DNA of 42,524 nucleotides, taken from positions 1-42,524 of the forward strand of contig JAHJDJ010000325.1 in NCBI GenBank assembly GCA_018812585.1. Reading direction: 5' to 3'. Both the position numbers and the translations under genes were made by a program. Every line of letters starts with the position of its first letter. Position 1 is the stretch's first letter. Below the pieces are notes generated by a model that worked only from the letters and a program-made list of their open reading frames with translations, was not told the origin of the DNA and did not search any database. Positions 16,185-24,366 of this stretch are shown here, in pieces. Source of the DNA: a bacterium. Its GTDB lineage: Bacteria > Electryoneota > B3-LCP.

Positions 16185-18135
16185 CTTTCAACTTCAGTTT
16201 GCGGGTATCAGAGTTACTTTGGGCAGCGAAGAAGTTACGCGCCTGGAGCACGATTCCTTCGACATCCAGCCCAACTTTTTGCAACAGCTTGGATCGTTTT
16301 CCCTGTTCAATAAAACAGTCTGGCAGGCCCAGGCATTTCACCTTTGGGATTTCGCCGTCCATCTGTGAATAATTCTCCAGCACCGAAGAGCCGAAACCGC
16401 CGACTACCGTTCCCTCTTCGATGGTCATTATCTTACCGAAACGTTCGCTCAGATCTGCCAGCAGGCCGGTATCTAACGGTTTTAGACTGCGCATGTTGAC
16501 CACTGTCAGCGAAATTCCCGATTCCTCCAACAGTTGCGCGGCAGCCATAGCTTCCCAGAAGACGGGGCCTAATGTCAAAATAGCGCCGTCACTGCCGGTG
16601 CGGGCGACTTCGCCTTTTCCCGGTTCAAGGGTTTTGAATTCTTCGTCCATATGCACACCGACACCTGTGCCGCGCGGATAACGGATGACTATCGGTCCCT
16701 GACGCCACTGAACGGCAGTATGCAGCATGTGCTGCAATTCATTTTCATCGCTGGGGACAAAAATGGTGATACCGGGAACGTTACGTAGATAGGCCAGATC
16801 GAAACAGCCGTGATGCGTGGGGCCGTCGTCGCCGACCAGACCTGCCCGATCAACGGCAAAGATAATGGGCAGTTTCTGCAATGCGGCGTCATGGATGATC
16901 TGGTCATAGCCGCGTTGCAGAAAGGTTGAATAAATGGCGACTACCGGACGATACCCCTGTGCGGCCAGACCGGCTGCAAATGTCACCGCGTGGCCTTCAG
17001 CGATACCAACGTCAAAGAAGCGCTGCGGGTATTTAGCGGCGAACTCCGTCAAGCCAACACCGTCTGTCATAGCGGCTGTGATGGTTACCAGCGATTTGTG
17101 CTTTTCAGCCAGTTTAACGGCGGTTTTACCGAAAACAGACGTATAGGAAGGATGAGCCGAGGTCCCGTTCGTCTTACCGGAGTGCTTGTCGAAAGAGCCG
17201 ATGCCGTGAAACTGCGTGGCATTCTGCTCCGCGGGCTGATAGCCTTTGCCTTTCTGGGACAGGATGTGAACCAGAATGGGGCCTTTCAGTCCTTTGACTT
17301 TATTGAAGATATTGATCAGGTCTTCGGTGTTATGGCCATCCAGCGGTCCAATATAGCGGAAGCCTAATTGTTCGAAGAACATTCCCGGCGCGAGCATCGC
17401 TTTGATGGAATTCTCCAGACGTCCCCAGGAGCGGGTGATGCGTTCGCCCTGCGGCAATTTACCGGCAAAATCCATTAATTGTGCTTTCAGCCGGTTCATT
17501 CGGGGGTCGGTGATGAAGTAAGCCAGATATTTTGAAAGCGCCCCGACATTCGGCGAGATCGACATTTTATTATCGTTCAAGACGACGATAAAGCTGCGCT
17601 TTGAAGCGCCGGCGTTGTTGAGACCTTCAAAGGCTAAGCCGCCGGACATGGAGCCGTCACCGATGACCGAAATGACGTGATAGTCGTCAGCCGCGAGGTC
17701 CCGGGCGCAAACCATACCGTATCCTGCAGATATCGAGGTGGAGGCGTGGCCGGTACCGAAGGCATCGTGGGGACTTTCGGAGCGGTTGGGGAATCCAGAG
17801 ATCCCTCCCATCTGGCGATTCTGGGGGAATTGATCGCGGCGGCCGGTTATGATTTTATGAGCGTAAGCCTGGTGTCCGACGTCCCAGATAAATTTGTCGA
17901 CGGGGCTGTTGAAAACATGGTGCAGCGCCAGAGTCAGTTCCACTACGCCCAGGCTGGGCGCCAGGTGTCCACCGGTAACGCTGACGTTGTTGATGATGTA
18001 GTCGCGGATTTCCTGCGCCAGTTCGTTCAGTTCTGCAACATCCAGTTTTTTCAGATCCGCGGGGGAATTTATTTTACTTAAATGGTCTGCCAAAACAGCC
18101 TCAGGGTTTCCGGTAGATACGCTGACTTTCAGCAA
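16060..18135 (-). CDS. dxs: 1-deoxy-D-xylulose-5-phosphate synthase
   Basis: Condenses pyruvate and glyceraldehyde 3-phosphate into DXP, the entry to the MEP isoprenoid path and the carbon source for thiazole (ThiG). TPP/Mg motif GDGSMSGGLAFEGLNNAG, early FIWDVGHQAYAHKIITGR, FRYIGPLDGHN, pyrimidine domain DVGIAEGHAVTFAAGLA and FAVDRAGLVGDDGPTHHG. 691 residues, about 50 more than usual. After the normal end near GLDVEGIVLQARNFF a basic tail is read that overlaps nadK in another frame by 125 nt. TTG start 2 nt after xseB. Confidence 0.95.
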   Translation of the reverse strand: MLKVSVSTGNPEAVLADHLSKINSPADLKKLDVAELNELAQEIRDYIINNVSVTGGHLAPSLGVVELTLALHHVFNSPVDKFIWDVGHQAYAHKIITGRRDQFPQNRQMGGISGFPNRSESPHDAFGTGHASTSISAGYGMVCARDLAADDYHVISVIGDGSMSGGLAFEGLNNAGASKRSFIVVLNDNKMSISPNVGALSKYLAYFITDPRMNRLKAQLMDFAGKLPQGERITRSWGRLENSIKAMLAPGMFFEQLGFRYIGPLDGHNTEDLINIFNKVKGLKGPILVHILSQKGKGYQPAEQNATQFHGIGSFDKHSGKTNGTSAHPSYTSVFGKTAVKLAEKHKSLVTITAAMTDGVGLTEFAAKYPQRFFDVGIAEGHAVTFAAGLAAQGYRPVVAIYSTFLQRGYDQIIHDAALQKLPIIFAVDRAGLVGDDGPTHHGCFDLAYLRNVPGITIFVPSDENELQHMLHTAVQWRQGPIVIRYPRGTGVGVHMDEEFKTLEPGKGEVARTGSDGAILTLGPVFWEAMAAAQLLEESGISLTVVNMRSLKPLDTGLLADLSERFGKIMTIEEGTVVGGFGSSVLENYSQMDGEIPKVKCLGLPDCFIEQGKRSKLLQKVGLDVEGIVLQARNFFAAQSNSDTRKLKLKDAVKPQDVRHHRQYKDAQGVGGSPGFSKVDRKSGTDRPGVR

Positions 18136-18137
18136 TA

Positions 18138-18347
18138 CTATTTAGAAGCGTTTGGTTCGTTGAGAATCTGCAGCTTCTGGTCCGCCTCATCCAGTTTTTT
18201 CGCGCAGGCGGCAATGAGGGTCTTCCCCTCTTCAAAGAGACCGACGGCTTCATCCAGGGAAGGCGCATCGCTCTCCAGTTTTTGTACGATCTCTTCCAGC
18301 CTTAAAATTGAGGCTTCGAAGGATTCCTGCTTCTTTTTTGTGGTCAT
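18138..18347 (-). CDS. xseB: Exodeoxyribonuclease VII small subunit
   Basis: 69 residues, all-helical. The sequence SFEASILRLEEIVQKLESDAPSLDEAVGLFEEGKTLIAACAKKLDEADQKL is a full match to the XseB pattern. It partners XseA in single-strand DNA exonuclease VII. Located 9 nt after xseA and 2 nt before dxs, an arrangement widespread in bacteria. Confidence 0.96.
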   Translation of the reverse strand: MTTKKKQESFEASILRLEEIVQKLESDAPSLDEAVGLFEEGKTLIAACAKKLDEADQKLQILNEPNASK

Positions 18348-18356
18348 GACAACTAT

Positions 18357-19562
18357 TTACAGTAAACGCAGTTTTTTGATTTGAGCATCCGCTTTACCGT
18401 GGTGCAGGGTGATCTCTACCAGATCCTTTTCTGCAAGCTGGGCGATACCGGTGATGGCTTCAGTTCTGCCGGCGCGCCTGACAACGGCATAGCCGCGCTC
18501 TAAGATCCCCAATGGATTCAGAACGTTGTGTTTAGCGCTTAGCCGTTCAAATAGTGAGCGTCGACGTTCCGTCAAGCGGGAAATCGCCTGCTCGAGACGG
18601 CGGGCTAACTCATCGGTGCGCTGGCTCTCTTCACGCCAGATCGATCTAATGCTTTGTTTTATCACCGTGCCCGCTCGATCTTTCAGCCAGTTACGGGCCT
18701 CTGTGATACGAGTCTGAAGGGAGCGTTGCAGGCGAATTTGCGCTTCATTTAAACGCTCCCGCAGAGCTTCCCGGTCAGGCAGGCACATTTCTGCCGCGGC
18801 TGAGGGCGTCGGAGCGCGCAGGTCCGCGGCCAGATCGGACAAACTGACGTCGACTTCATGACCGACTGCACTGACGATAGGCGTCACACAGTTGGCTACT
18901 GCGCGCACCACCACCTCTTCGTTGAACGCCCAGAGGTCTTCTGCTGATCCCCCGCCTCGTCCGATGATGATCAGATCCAGTGTGCCGGTTTGATCCAGCG
19001 CCTTGACCGCGGCGGCCAATTCAGCAGCCGCCGCCGCTCCCTGCACTGCGGCCGGAGCCAGAAGAAATTCGACCCAGGGGGCGCGTTCACGGGCCACACG
19101 CAGAATATCCTGCAAGGCAGCGCCGGTAGGGCTTGTCACTAAACCAACGCGTTCAGGGAGACGCGGCAGAGGTATCTTGCGATCCAGCGAAAAGAGACCT
19201 TCTTCGTCCAGTTTTCGCTTGAGCGCTTCGAATGCCTGGGCCAGTTGTCCCACACCTGCAGGGCGAACTTCGAAGCAGTCGAACTGGTATCTCCCGCCCC
19301 GTTCGTAGACCGTTACGCGGCCGTTAATCATCACCTGATCGCCGGCTTGAGGAACGTAAACCGCCTCGGCGGCACGGCCCCGCCATAAAACGCAGGGAAG
19401 CACTGATTTCTCATCGCTTAAGGTGAAATACCAGTGCCCCGATCGGTGTTTGGTGAACTGCGATATTTCGCCGCGCACCCATAGTGGAGGCAGGCTTCCC
19501 TCCACGACGACTTTTATCCTTGATGTAACCTCTGCAACTGTCAGGGGAGTCGGATCGGTCAT
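18357..19562 (-). CDS. xseA: Exodeoxyribonuclease VII large subunit
   Basis: Catalytic subunit of exonuclease VII. 401 residues. N-terminal OB-fold (about 5-105: VTSRIKVVVEGSLPPLWVRGEIS, then HWYFTLSDEKSVLPCVLWRG), a central catalytic domain with VGLVTSPTGAALQDILRV, IIIGRGGGSAEDLWAFNEE and VSAVGHEVDVSLSDLAADLRAPTPSAAAE, then a long coiled-coil and a short C-terminal segment with ILERGYAVV. It overlaps the DUF2905 gene stop by 4 nt. Confidence 0.97.
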   Translation of the reverse strand: MTDPTPLTVAEVTSRIKVVVEGSLPPLWVRGEISQFTKHRSGHWYFTLSDEKSVLPCVLWRGRAAEAVYVPQAGDQVMINGRVTVYERGGRYQFDCFEVRPAGVGQLAQAFEALKRKLDEEGLFSLDRKIPLPRLPERVGLVTSPTGAALQDILRVARERAPWVEFLLAPAAVQGAAAAAELAAAVKALDQTGTLDLIIIGRGGGSAEDLWAFNEEVVVRAVANCVTPIVSAVGHEVDVSLSDLAADLRAPTPSAAAEMCLPDREALRERLNEAQIRLQRSLQTRITEARNWLKDRAGTVIKQSIRSIWREESQRTDELARRLEQAISRLTERRRSLFERLSAKHNVLNPLGILERGYAVVRRAGRTEAITGIAQLAEKDLVEITLHHGKADAQIKKLRLL

Positions 19563-19777
19563 TTCCGACTCAGAAATTGCAGCAGGATTGTCAGAACGAT
19601 ACTGAGCAGAACAGTTGCGCCCAGTGGGAAATAAAGCGTCACGGGTCCCTTTTGCCAGCGAAGATTACCGGGCAGCTTTTCGAGGAAGGACAGATTAGGT
19701 CCCAGGTAGAGAATTCCACCCAGGACGACTAAAATGATTCCGAAAAGAAGCAGCAGTTTTCCAAATTCCTGATGCAT
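19559..19777 (-). CDS. DUF2905 family small membrane protein
   Basis: 72 residues from the ATG at 19777 (MHQEFGKLL...). The track's 104-aa version adds an upstream part that overlaps the phosphodiesterase gene and has no protein-like character. Two transmembrane helices flank a loop with LPGNLRWQKGPVTLYFPLGA, the DUF2905 signature (PGD/N-hydrophobic, fYFPi). Function unknown. It overlaps the xseA start by 4 nt, consistent with coupling. Confidence 0.85.
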   Translation of the reverse strand: MHQEFGKLLLLFGIILVVLGGILYLGPNLSFLEKLPGNLRWQKGPVTLYFPLGATVLLSIVLTILLQFLSRK

Positions 19778-19787
19778 GATATCTGCT

Positions 19788-20303
19788 TTAAGGAAACCGA
19801 CCCAGCCGCGGCAGTTGCACGTGCTCAGCTTTAACATCACTCCCGGATATCTCGATCCAGCCGACCGAGGCATAGGAGCTTCTCGGACTGGTTGCGCTTC
19901 CGGGATTGAACAGCAGCACGTTCCCGCGTTTCTGGCGGCACATGCGATGCGAGTGTCCGAAGATCAGCAGTTCCGGTATTGGAGCTGACCAGCTCTGGTA
20001 AACCCGTTCGGGTAAACCGCTGGCTGATCCCCACCCGTGCGTGATTCCGATGCGAATGTGCTCGCACTCAACTACGGTTCGATCCGGCAATTCATGCCGC
20101 AGCGGCATGACGTCCATGTTCCCATGCACTGCCACGATATTTCCCGCGCACATCAGTTCGGCATAGAAGCCTAAGCTGGTGTGGTCGCCAGCATGAATGA
20201 TCAGGTCAGAAGCCTGGAGATAGCCATCGAGATCTGCTAACAGATTTGAGGCATTCTCCCCGTGCGAGAAATGTGTGTCAGAAAGGACCAGGATGCGGGT
20301 CAT
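19788..20303 (-). CDS. YfcE/MJ0936-type metallophosphoesterase
   Basis: 171 residues. Metal ligands are in LVLSDTHFSHGE, LIIHAGDHTS, VAVHGNMDVM, IGITHGWG and LIFGHSHR, with the final LLFNPGSATSPR. This order defines the small YfcE-like phosphodiesterase family (broad activity on phosphodiesters in vitro; cellular substrate uncertain). Cytosolic. It sits between the mini-ribosomal-protein gene and DUF2905. Confidence 0.92.
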   Translation of the reverse strand: MTRILVLSDTHFSHGENASNLLADLDGYLQASDLIIHAGDHTSLGFYAELMCAGNIVAVHGNMDVMPLRHELPDRTVVECEHIRIGITHGWGSASGLPERVYQSWSAPIPELLIFGHSHRMCRQKRGNVLLFNPGSATSPRSSYASVGWIEISGSDVKAEHVQLPRLGRFP

Positions 20304-20324
20304 GTCCGCGAACCGGATGACGGA

Positions 20325-20417
20325 TTATTTCTTCTTCTTGTGTCTGTTCTTGCGCAATCTTTTTTTGCGCTTATGCGTAGCCATCTTGGCCCGCTTACGT
20401 TTTTTGCCGCAGGGCAA
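20325..20417 (-). CDS. AURKAIP1/COX24-type mini ribosomal protein (mS38-like), TTG start
   Basis: Too short for the ORF track. Reads MPCGKKRKRAKMATHKRKKR and then LRKNRHKKKK, 30 residues and over half Lys/Arg. This matches the very conserved small proteins annotated in FCB bacteria as AURKAIP1/COX24 domain proteins, related to mitochondrial mS38. It is presumed to be a small-subunit ribosomal protein (family knowledge). The start is TTG at 20417: AGAGAGG lies 7 nt upstream, and the residues before the internal ATG (MPxGKKRKR) are conserved in the family. It lies 27 nt after the HU gene and 21 nt before the phosphodiesterase gene. Confidence 0.88.
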   Translation of the reverse strand: MPCGKKRKRAKMATHKRKKRLRKNRHKKKK

Positions 20418-20444
20418 TGCCGTACCTCTCTACTTTTGTGCTTT

Positions 20445-20723
20445 TTATTTTTTCTTCAGTAACTCAGTTTTCCATTCAGGTGATGCTCGGAACACGGGCA
20501 CATTTTTCTTTGGAACGCTGATCGTCTGCCGGGTTCTGGGGTGCTGAGCTTTACGGGCTTCCCGTGCGACTGATTTGAACGTTCCGAAACCTCGCAGGTT
20601 CACGGTGCGGCCTTTGGAGACCTGCTCACCAATGATTGTAACGGTTTGGTCGATTGCGGCACGGGCTTCCATTTGAGTTAAGCCTGTACGACTAGCAATT
20701 TCACGAACCAGATCGCTTTTGTT
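20445..20723 (-). CDS. HU-family DNA-binding protein
   Basis: 92 residues from MNKSDLVREIASRTGLTQ. AGAGGTGG precedes this ATG, and the track's extra 24 N-terminal residues are out of family. Conserved RGFGTFKSVAREARKAQHPRTRQTISVP is the DNA-binding arm region, with GFGxF and the tip NPxT-like motif altered to HPRTRQ. Nucleoid-associated protein that bends DNA; HU versus IHF cannot be settled by eye. It lies 82 nt after sppA, so it may have its own promoter. Confidence 0.94.
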   Translation of the reverse strand, partial: NKSDLVREIASRTGLTQMEARAAIDQTVTIIGEQVSKGRTVNLRGFGTFKSVAREARKAQHPRTRQTISVPKKNVPVFRASPEWKTELLKKK

Positions 20724-20805
20724 CATGGTCCACCTCTTGTTTTTACGATCGTTCCCCGGTTTGGGGCTGTCATTTAACAGAGCCGTCAGCAACACAACTG
20801 GAAAA

Positions 20806-21708
20806 TCAAGGGAGTAACTGCGGCATTTCGTACCTTAAGGGGCTACCCAATCCAAGCTTTAAAAAGACAATCTCTTCCAAATCACCGAACATCAGATCGA
20901 TAAACGTCATCTTCCGTTTCTTTTCAAGTACCACCGTGGTCGGTTTACCTTCGATGCCACCCATTTCGCCAGCGATACGGATAGCGTCATCCAGGCCACC
21001 TATAACATCTATCAAATTCAACTCCAGCGCCTGTCGGCCGGTAAATATGCGGCCATCGGCTACCGGCTCTAAATCTTCTGATGTAATGTCTCGTTCCTGC
21101 AGGACCGTTTCACGGAATTGCTGGAAGCCGTCATCCAGGAAATCCTGCAGATAGGCCGCCTCATCTGGCGACATGGAACGATAAGGAGATCCGGTATCTT
21201 TAAATTTCCCGCTCTTAATTACTCGGAAATCGATGCCGATTTTTTCGAGCAAATCATAATATGCCGGCAGCATCATCACGACACCGATGGATCCGGTAAT
21301 GGATCCGGCATTGGCGACGATGGTATCGGCGGCAAGCGCCACATAGTAACCACCGGAAGCTGCCACATTCCCCATAGAAGCTATGACGGGAATTCCCAGA
21401 TCATCGCGCAGGTAAGCTATCCGCTGATATACTTCCTGAGACGCGGCCAAAGCGCCGCCAGGGGTTTCCAGCCGCAAAACCAGCGCCTTGACAGCCGAAC
21501 TTTCAGCGACGCGATCTAATTGTTCTAATGTGGGACGGGAATCGTAGATGGGGCCAATCAGGTTGACGATAGCGACCTTTTCGCCGGAGGACAAACTGAT
21601 CTCGCTCAAGCCTACGGATGATGACATCATCCCAAAGACGAGATACATTAGGAGAATAAAGATCAGAATGAAGAATACCAGTACAAATAGATCGCGACGT
21701 CGACTCAA
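20806..21708 (-). CDS. sppA: Signal peptide peptidase SppA
   Basis: Membrane-anchored serine peptidase that degrades cleaved signal peptides. 300 residues with one N-terminal transmembrane helix (LFVLVFFILIFILLMYLVFGMM). Catalytic Ser in MGNVAASGGYYVALAAD and Lys in VIKSGKFKDTGSPYR. 36K-type short form with one peptidase domain. TTG start with AGGAGGT directly upstream. It follows the mltD-like gene by 13 nt. Confidence 0.95.
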   Translation of the reverse strand: MSRRRDLFVLVFFILIFILLMYLVFGMMSSSVGLSEISLSSGEKVAIVNLIGPIYDSRPTLEQLDRVAESSAVKALVLRLETPGGALAASQEVYQRIAYLRDDLGIPVIASMGNVAASGGYYVALAADTIVANAGSITGSIGVVMMLPAYYDLLEKIGIDFRVIKSGKFKDTGSPYRSMSPDEAAYLQDFLDDGFQQFRETVLQERDITSEDLEPVADGRIFTGRQALELNLIDVIGGLDDAIRIAGEMGGIEGKPTTVVLEKKRKMTFIDLMFGDLEEIVFLKLGLGSPLRYEMPQLLP

Positions 21709-21721
21709 TCGACCTCCTTTT

Positions 21722-23635
21722 TCAGGGTTGCAACTGCAGCGACATACCGGGTTTAATGCGGCGCGCTGATTTGATGCTGTTCCAGTCCATTAAATTGCGA
21801 ATGGAGACTCCATAGAGCTGCGAGATATCCCACAGGGTGTCCCCTTTGCGGACAACGTGTACCTGTATACCATCGGTTACCGTTCCGGACGTCGGAGGTC
21901 CGACTACCGAAATATGGGTTTCATCGGCAGCTTGCTGCGGCGTTTTCGTCCAGACGATTAAGTTTTGACCGGGATAGATGAATCTTTTACCCCAGAGATG
22001 ATTCCAATTTTTGATATCTGAGATGCGCACCTTGTACCATCCAGAAATCTCAGACAACGTATCACCACGGCGCACGTGATGTATGACACGGGTACGGCCA
22101 TCTTCCGTGGTAACCGTCATGGGTTGCGGCTTTCCTACCGCGGGTTCAAAGACCGGGTCGCCTTTACCTTCGCCCACCGGAATAATTAGGTACTTACCGG
22201 CTCTAATTTTATGCGGATTGCGGAGATTATTCGTCTGAATCGACATAATCGCCCGCTGACTGACTCCATACTTGGACGCGATGGTGCTTAAGGTTTCACC
22301 GGAACGAATCTTATGACGAATCCATTCTGAACGCTGCAAGCGAGGCGCCTGGGCGATCAGCTCATCGAATTGATCGCCTTTGCCCACGGGAATCAGGACG
22401 GTAAAATTTTTAGCGTCATGCGGTGTGCAATCGCGTTTCAGAGCGGGATTTAGATCTTTGATCGTCTGCAAACTCACGCCTGCTGCTTTTGCCACATCTT
22501 TCAAGCTGACACAACCGTCAACCTGCACACGCTTATATTGAGTCGGTTCCACAAACTGGATGGGATCAAATCCGTATTTTTCGGGATTTTCGCCGATAAT
22601 AATGGCCGCCAATATGGACGGCACATAACCGCGCGTCTGGCGGGGAAGACTTTTACGGATTCCCCAGAAATCATCCTTTCCGCTGCGATTGAGAACTTTA
22701 GCCACACGCCCCTCACCGCAGTTATAGGCGGCAAAGGCCAGATACCAATCTCCGAATTGGTCGTATAGCTTGCGCAGATATTGGCAGGCGGCGCGGGTAG
22801 ATTTTTCTTTATCGCGTCGTTCATCGTACCAGTACCCGACCTGCAGGTTATAGATCTTGGCTGTCGAACTAATGAACTGCCAGGGACCGGAAGCATGAGC
22901 GCGCGAATAGGCCTTGGGGCTGAAGCCGCTCTCAATCATCGCCAGATAGACCAGTTCTTCCGGCATGCCTTCGTCTTTGAGTAGAGCCGTGTAATACGGA
23001 ATTGCTTCACCGGCGCGTTCCAGCCATTTGCTGTATACCTTGCGACCCTTGGTCTGGTAAAACTTTATGACATTTTCAACGTACGAATTATAGACGATGG
23101 GAATGTCGGGATAAAGTTGATGCGTTGAACTGGAATCGACGATTCTGGGCGTTTCGGCAACCGGCTGCATCACACCCAGCAGATCTTCCGGAGAGCCGAT
23201 CGAATCTCCGACAAACTCCGAAAGCCCTAAGTAGACGGCTGAGGGCGAACTTTCTGCCGGCAGTTGATCCAAACTTCCGAGAAAATTGGCGTAATCCTGG
23301 GCTAACTGCCAACGGAGCCAGACAAAATCTTCTTCAGCCACATCAAGGTTGTCAAAATCTAATTCTGACAGCTCGATAATGGCGCTTTCAAAGAGCTTTT
23401 GCGCGGCAAGGTCACTGCCAGCCGTAACGCTGTCCAGCGCTTCGCTGTACATCTGAATCGCTAAGTCGAAACGCGAATCTGGTGTAACAGCCTGTTGCTC
23501 TGTGGGAACTTTTATCGCATTTTTATCTTCAGAAACCGCTTGGGTTTCAGATGGTTTTTGAAATAATGAAAAATTTTCCAGCGCCGTGCAACCCGACAAG
23601 ATCACGGCAAGAAGCAGATACGGGAATATACGCAT
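21722..23635 (-). CDS. mltD: MltD-like membrane-bound lytic murein transglycosylase with LysM repeats
   Basis: Lipoprotein (lipobox LLAVILSGC, Cys16) that cleaves peptidoglycan glycan strands. 637 residues: a variable helical N-terminal third, then a lytic transglycosylase domain (about 205-370) with catalytic Glu in LAMIESGFSPKAYSRAHASGPWQF and AFAAYNCGEGRV. One degenerate LysM (YKRVQVDGCVSLKDVAKAAGVS) and three good LysM repeats follow (IRHKIRSGETLSTIASKYGVS, IHHVRRGDTLSEISGWYKV, VHVVRKGDTLWDISQLYGVS). First gene of the long minus-strand run, with its own promoter. Confidence 0.94.
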   Translation of the reverse strand: MRIFPYLLLAVILSGCTALENFSLFQKPSETQAVSEDKNAIKVPTEQQAVTPDSRFDLAIQMYSEALDSVTAGSDLAAQKLFESAIIELSELDFDNLDVAEEDFVWLRWQLAQDYANFLGSLDQLPAESSPSAVYLGLSEFVGDSIGSPEDLLGVMQPVAETPRIVDSSSTHQLYPDIPIVYNSYVENVIKFYQTKGRKVYSKWLERAGEAIPYYTALLKDEGMPEELVYLAMIESGFSPKAYSRAHASGPWQFISSTAKIYNLQVGYWYDERRDKEKSTRAACQYLRKLYDQFGDWYLAFAAYNCGEGRVAKVLNRSGKDDFWGIRKSLPRQTRGYVPSILAAIIIGENPEKYGFDPIQFVEPTQYKRVQVDGCVSLKDVAKAAGVSLQTIKDLNPALKRDCTPHDAKNFTVLIPVGKGDQFDELIAQAPRLQRSEWIRHKIRSGETLSTIASKYGVSQRAIMSIQTNNLRNPHKIRAGKYLIIPVGEGKGDPVFEPAVGKPQPMTVTTEDGRTRVIHHVRRGDTLSEISGWYKVRISDIKNWNHLWGKRFIYPGQNLIVWTKTPQQAADETHISVVGPPTSGTVTDGIQVHVVRKGDTLWDISQLYGVSIRNLMDWNSIKSARRIKPGMSLQLQP

Positions 23636-23666
23636 TTTCCACCGTTAGTTTTCAAGCATGAGTTGT

Positions 23667-23695
23667 AAAATACTAAATTAAGCATGGTTTTGCAA
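23667..23695 (-). promoter_or_regulatory. Probable promoter of the mltD-sppA run
   Basis: Minus strand TTGCAA, 17 nt, TATTTT, giving a leader of about 25 nt to mltD. It is divergent from the superoxide reductase promoter. The rest of the 327-bp intergenic region shows nothing else I can name. Confidence 0.5.
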
Positions 23696-23873
23696 GATAT
23701 ATTTCTGGACTTTCCATCGTATACTCGTTAAATTCAGCATTTTCTCCATACGGATGAGGTTACATTCTGGCTGCATCGCACAGATCAGGCCTCTGTCTCA
23801 TAATAATAAAGCGTTTTTTGCCTGAAGAAAACAGAGAAGTGAGTTATTTATAGGGGGATCAGTTAATTTTCTG

Positions 23874-23906
23874 TTGCCTTTCATCCAGCTTTTTACTATA
23901 TTGACA
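23874..23906 (+). promoter_or_regulatory. Promoter region of the superoxide reductase gene
   Basis: TTGCCT (23874-23879), 17 nt, TATATT (23897-23902) fits the window's promoter pattern. A perfect TTGACA (23901-23906) overlaps this -10 and could serve a second start with a poor -10 near 23923-23928. Which one is used cannot be told by eye. Confidence 0.5.
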
Positions 23907-23962
23907 GATCGAAATATACACAATAAATCGAGATAACGAAAGCGAAATAACTGGAGACTAAC

Positions 23963-24319
23963 ATGGATTTATTTGAAAACATCAATCATCCTGCCGATGC
24001 GGCGCATAAAACTGACCTGGAAAAAAAGCATTATCCGACCGTAGAAGCGCCAGGTTCGGTGAAATCCTGGGAGCCTTTCGACGTCACAGTGACCGTAGGG
24101 AAAGAGCTGGCACACCCGAACGAAGGCGGCCATTTCATCCAGTGGGTCGAACTGTTCTACAACGACGTATTGATCTGCCGCACGGAACTGACACCGACCA
24201 TTTATGAAATGCCGGTGAGGATGCGCCTTAAAATCGGCCAGTCCTGCACGTTGAAAGCCCGCACCCGCTGCAATCTGCACGGCATCTGGGAAGGCAGCGT
24301 TGATTTGAATGTAGAGTAA
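23963..24319 (+). CDS. Superoxide reductase (neelaredoxin-type, one iron centre)
   Basis: Reduces superoxide to peroxide without making oxygen, typical of anaerobes or microaerophiles. 118 residues, no N-terminal desulforedoxin domain. Iron ligands visible: His23 (KKHYP), His51 and His57 (AHPNEGGHF), Cys103 and His106 (CNLHG). The usual EKHxP motif reads KKHYP, so the Glu at that position is Lys, while the Lys next to the His is kept. GGAG precedes the ATG. Monocistronic by its own promoter and terminator. Confidence 0.95.
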   Translation: MDLFENINHPADAAHKTDLEKKHYPTVEAPGSVKSWEPFDVTVTVGKELAHPNEGGHFIQWVELFYNDVLICRTELTPTIYEMPVRMRLKIGQSCTLKARTRCNLHGIWEGSVDLNVE

Positions 24320-24337
24320 TTATCCATGCAGGGTAAG

Positions 24338-24362
24338 AGCCTCGGTTTTCCGGGGCTTTTAT
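24338..24362 (+). terminator. Rho-independent terminator after superoxide reductase
   Basis: Stem AGCCTCGG / CCGGGGCT (one G-T pair), TTTT loop, followed by TTTATATA. It ends only 5 nt before the annotated start of the symporter gene. Confidence 0.75.
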
Positions 24363-24366
24363 ATAT

